Source: a candidate division GN15 bacterium (GTDB taxonomy: Bacteria > Zixibacteria > MSB-5A5 > GN15 > FEB-12). From it: a stretch of 8,840 nucleotides of DNA. Below are positions 6,516 through 8,840 of the stretch, piece after piece. The DNA lies in NCBI GenBank assembly GCA_014729205.1, contig WJKG01000422.1, positions 1-8,840 of the forward strand, written 5' to 3'. The position numbers and the translations under genes were made by a program. Numbering within the stretch: position 1 is the stretch's first letter; each line of letters begins with the position of its first letter. The notes beneath the pieces were generated by a model, which saw only the letters and a list, made by a program, of their open reading frames with translations, ran no database searches and was not told the DNA's origin.

Positions 6516-8612
6516 CTAACAGGCCACCGGAGGCGGGCCGCCACCGAAGAGGTAGTTCACCAGGTAGGTCATATCGCTGATATTGATCGTTCCGTCGCCG
6601 TTGACATCAGCCTCATCAAGGCACGGCGGTGCCGCACCACCGGAGAACAGATATGCGACGAGGAAGGTCATATCCGAGATGTTGATTACATCGCCGGCAT
6701 CGTAATCAACATTGCCACGGATCGGTAGCAGGCAGCAGCCGCCGGTGTCGCAGGCATCGCCAATGCCGTCACCATCGCTGTCCGCCTGAGACGGATTGGC
6801 AACTGCCGGGCAGTTGTCACAGAGATCGCCCACACCATCACCGTCACCATCAGTCTGCGACGGGTTGTTGACGCCGGGGCAATTGTCGCAGAGATCACCC
6901 AGTCCGTCACCGTCGCTGTCAGCCTGTGTGGGGTTGTTGACGGTCGGGCAGTTGTCGCACAGATCGCCTAATCCGTCCCCGTCCCCATCAGCCTGCGCCG
7001 GGTTGTTGATGCCGGGGCAATTGTCGCAAAGGTCACCAACGCCATCTCCATCGCTATCAGTCTGCGCCGGGTTAGCGACGAACGGACAGTTGTCGAAGGC
7101 ATCAGGGATGCCGTCACCGTCGGCATCGCAGACTTGAGTATTCTCGAAGAAAACATCCTGATCTATGCCATTGCGTCCGTCATTCCAGATGTAGCCCGGA
7201 CCATTTAGCATGTTCATGTCGGCGCCCAGATAGTCTCCAACATACGCTGCAGCCGGGGGCCACGGAAAAGTGCTTGCCGGCGGAACGGGACCCGCATCGG
7301 AAACCAGACAATCGGTCCAGGTCAGGCCACAATCGGTGGAGGTTGCCGCCCAGGTTTCGACCAGAGTGTTGGGAGGATCGTTGCGACGGTCATAGAATGC
7401 AATGGTGATGTCACCGGTCGCTGGATCGACAAGCATTTCAGGTGCCCACTGATCAAGCCCATTGCTAACTGGATCAGTGTTCACACGGATAGGGCCCGTC
7501 CAAGTACCAGGCATTCCGGTAGGACTGGAGAGAAACCAGATATCGGCGTCACCCGCCGAAAAATCGGCATAAGCGACATAAACAGTACCAGTACACGGAC
7601 CACCTGAGTTATCCACCGCAATAGTCGCATTGGGCGAGCCGTTGATACCCGGGGATAGCACTGCTGGCATACCGGCTATCGGGATAGCCACCGGGGTACC
7701 ACCCAGAAGTCCGAAGCCCCCACCCGGGCCGGGTGAAGCATCCACAAACAGGGTTACACCATCGGTCCAGGCGACATATAAACCGCCCGGTGGCACCACG
7801 GGGTTGCCGGTCGCACCAACTACGGCCAGGTCGGGCCGATGGGCAGCCATCTGGTTCATGCTCACCGGACCACCGGCCAGTAGTGAAACCGGCGCTGAGA
7901 AGGCTGGATATACGGGCGGCACACCAGCCGCTGTATGTGAATAGCTATACCAGATAGAATAGAAGTCACCACCATCGTCGAATGCGTTTCCGTTGCCGTC
8001 GGCATCACCGCCGGTACCATCGATATATTCGACCCATGCCATGTGAGCCGTTCCGAAGGCCGGGGCCGGGTTAGTCGGATAGTCATCGATATCGATATTA
8101 GGGTAGTCAAGCCAGTTGATACCTACCGTGTTCGCAGCTAACGGGATACCACCGACGAATGGGGCACCGCCCCCCGGGTTCATGTTCATGTGAATGGCGT
8201 TCGGTACCAGCCAGGGAGGACCAGGGCCATAGCTGGAACTGACCATGATGAAGCCGCCGGTGGGATTCAGTGTCGCGGGTAGGGCACCAATGGCGGGATT
8301 CCATTCGTCTGTGTACGGTGCGGGTGGAGTTACAATCCCCGGTGTCCAGGTCAGTCCACCGTCGGGTGTGAAGGCCCATCCTATCGCAGAAGCACCAAAG
8401 CCTGCGGCTGTATATTCGCTCCACACCGAGTAGAATTCTCCCCCAATGACTTCGCTCGCCGCAACATCTGCGTTGTTCTGCTCGGAGCTCGGCATGCTAC
8501 CGAGATTGACGAGGCGATTCGGCCAGGCAGCCCACGCCACCAGTGCCACTAACACCACGAGGCCCCCAGCCATCAGCAGTGTGCGAAGATGCGATTCGCT
8601 GGATGTGTGCAT
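6516..8612 (-). CDS. Sialidase/BNR-like propeller protein with thrombospondin type 3 repeats and C-terminal dockerin
   Basis: A 698-residue exported protein, probably secreted or surface-bound. Residues 9-30 form a signal peptide or signal anchor ('LLMAGGLVVLVALVAWAAW'). Residues about 50-490 resemble sialidase-like beta-propellers, with Asp-box motifs 'TPDGGLTW' (82-89) and 'STDCGLTW' (425-432) and the typical 'AFYDRRNDP' and 'IWNDGRNG' strands. I cannot see a convincing sialidase catalytic set (arginine triad, Tyr/Glu pair), so binding or structure is as likely as catalysis. Residues 496-622 are thrombospondin type 3 calcium-binding units. Residues 633-698 are a dockerin with loops 636-647 (Gly at position 5, Asp at position 6, swapped from normal) and 669-680 (standard). 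The ATG at 8612 is preferred over an in-frame TTG at 8708: it has GGGAGG 10 bases upstream, it leads into the hydrophobic segment, and the promoter would place the RNA start at about the TTG. Confidence 0.88.
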   Translation of the reverse strand: MHTSSESHLRTLLMAGGLVVLVALVAWAAWPNRLVNLGSMPSSEQNNADVAASEVIGGEFYSVWSEYTAAGFGASAIGWAFTPDGGLTWTPGIVTPPAPYTDEWNPAIGALPATLNPTGGFIMVSSSYGPGPPWLVPNAIHMNMNPGGGAPFVGGIPLAANTVGINWLDYPNIDIDDYPTNPAPAFGTAHMAWVEYIDGTGGDADGNGNAFDDGGDFYSIWYSYSHTAAGVPPVYPAFSAPVSLLAGGPVSMNQMAAHRPDLAVVGATGNPVVPPGGLYVAWTDGVTLFVDASPGPGGGFGLLGGTPVAIPIAGMPAVLSPGINGSPNATIAVDNSGGPCTGTVYVAYADFSAGDADIWFLSSPTGMPGTWTGPIRVNTDPVSNGLDQWAPEMLVDPATGDITIAFYDRRNDPPNTLVETWAATSTDCGLTWTDCLVSDAGPVPPASTFPWPPAAAYVGDYLGADMNMLNGPGYIWNDGRNGIDQDVFFENTQVCDADGDGIPDAFDNCPFVANPAQTDSDGDGVGDLCDNCPGINNPAQADGDGDGLGDLCDNCPTVNNPTQADSDGDGLGDLCDNCPGVNNPSQTDGDGDGVGDLCDNCPAVANPSQADSDGDGIGDACDTGGCCLLPIRGNVDYDAGDVINISDMTFLVAYLFSGGAAPPCLDEADVNGDGTINISDMTYLVNYLFGGGPPPVAC
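6747..7127 (-). repeat. Five and a half 69-bp tandem units encoding thrombospondin type 3 calcium repeats
   Basis: The unit is 23 residues of the form DxDGDGxGDxCDNCPxxxNPxQx. Full units occupy 7127-7059, 7058-6990, 6989-6921, 6920-6852 and 6851-6783, with a 12-residue partial unit at 6782-6747. The first unit is the most divergent (no CDNC cysteine at the first position: 'DAFDNC'). Such units bind calcium and form a stiff, disulfide-linked stalk. Codon third positions differ among units while the residues hold, so the array is old and under selection rather than a recent slippage product. Confidence 0.93.
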
Positions 8613-8622
8613 AACGTACAAT

Positions 8623-8628
8623 CCTCCC
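8623..8628 (-). promoter_or_regulatory. Ribosome binding site deciding the propeller gene start
   Basis: GGGAGG on the minus strand, with its core GGAGG 10 bases before the ATG at 8612. This site supports the shorter start over the in-frame TTG at 8708. Confidence 0.8.
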
Positions 8629-8713
8629 TGCTTGGGATTATTGAGAAAACGATTGAGTTGTTGCTGACTGAAATGGTACTCTTGAAAGTAAAGGGTACGC
8701 CTGCTCAACAGTT

Positions 8714-8742
8714 AATAAAGCGAATATGGCGTTGATTGTCAA
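8714..8742 (-). promoter_or_regulatory. Sigma70-type promoter of the propeller gene
   Basis: The minus strand has TTGACA (8742-8737, perfect -35), a 17-base spacer and TTTATT (8719-8714, 4 of 6 for -10). RNA would start near 8707, giving a leader of about 95 bases. The -35 box lies inside the inverted repeat GTTGATTGTCAAC (8731-8743), which could be a repressor site. Bases 8744-8840 hold no recognisable gene; a 6-bp inverted pair GACTCA/TGAGTC (8775-8780, 8797-8802) is the only structure seen there. Confidence 0.6.
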
Positions 8743-8840
8743 CGAAATAGCCGCGCGTCGTGAGCTCGAAAGCGGACTCAGCAAGTCTCTCTTTAGTGAG
8801 TCAGAGGTAATACGCAGACAGATTGCACTCTGTGTGTGAG

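Noticed and set aside
6747..7127. CRISPR-like or minisatellite array
   Set aside because: The 69-bp period is a coding repeat with no identical direct repeats or unique spacers.
6796..7137. Plus-strand ORF rich in Ser-Pro repeats
   Set aside because: It is the antisense image of the thrombospondin type 3 array; the repetition is explained by the minus-strand protein.
8613..8708. Longer start of the propeller protein at an in-frame TTG (8708)
   Set aside because: The predicted RNA start lies at that TTG, no ribosome site precedes it, and the ATG at 8612 has a good site and leads straight into the hydrophobic segment.

Overview
The window looks like accessory, secretome-type DNA from a Gram-negative environmental bacterium of the FCB group. 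The best guess is Zixibacteria or a neighbouring uncultivated lineage (Latescibacterota/Krumholzibacteriota-like). The guess rests on the protein vocabulary: a type IX secretion (T9SS)-type C-terminal sorting domain with the 'QNYPNPFNPST' opening, paired-helix dockerins of the 'NISDMTYLVNYLFGGGPPP' style, thrombospondin type 3 repeats, a PEP-CTERM tail, and GC of roughly 55% judged by eye. No marker gene is present, so the taxonomy is inference. All four protein genes encode exported or surface proteins. No RNA gene, mobile element, CRISPR array or defence system is visible.

Layout. (1) Bases 1-2163, plus strand: a C10 (streptopain-type) cysteine peptidase whose 5' end lies outside the window, followed by a PKD domain, a cohesin-like beta domain and a T9SS sorting domain. 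(2) Bases 2164-2456: an intergenic gap with a possible sigma70 promoter, a cluster of ATTGC palindromes and a clear ribosome binding site. (3) Bases 2457-5318, plus: an M28 zinc aminopeptidase with signal peptide, complete metal site, jelly-roll-like and Ig-like domains and a C-terminal dockerin. (4) Bases 5344-5372: a perfect 12-bp hairpin between convergent genes, probably a bidirectional terminator. (5) Bases 5406-6074, minus: a small DUF4114-like PEP-CTERM protein. (6) Bases 6075-6515: a 441-bp noncoding region with a good -24/-12 (sigma54-type) promoter for the PEP-CTERM gene, three clusters of repeats upstream of it that could bind an enhancer-binding protein, and the terminator of the next gene. 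(7) Bases 6516-8612, minus: a large sialidase/BNR-like propeller protein with six thrombospondin type 3 units and a dockerin. Its sigma70-type promoter at 8714-8742 decides the start codon.

How the genes relate. They do not form one operon: each has its own leader, and terminators separate most of them. What unites them is their destination. Two are secreted peptidases, one is a probable exosortase substrate, and one is a calcium-binding surface or secreted propeller. Three different export/anchoring signals (T9SS CTD, dockerin, PEP-CTERM) lie within 9 kb, and a cohesin-like domain sits next to two dockerin proteins. The most testable new idea is that the PEP-CTERM gene is under sigma54 and enhancer-binding-protein control. 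I found no clear evidence of a wholly new system.
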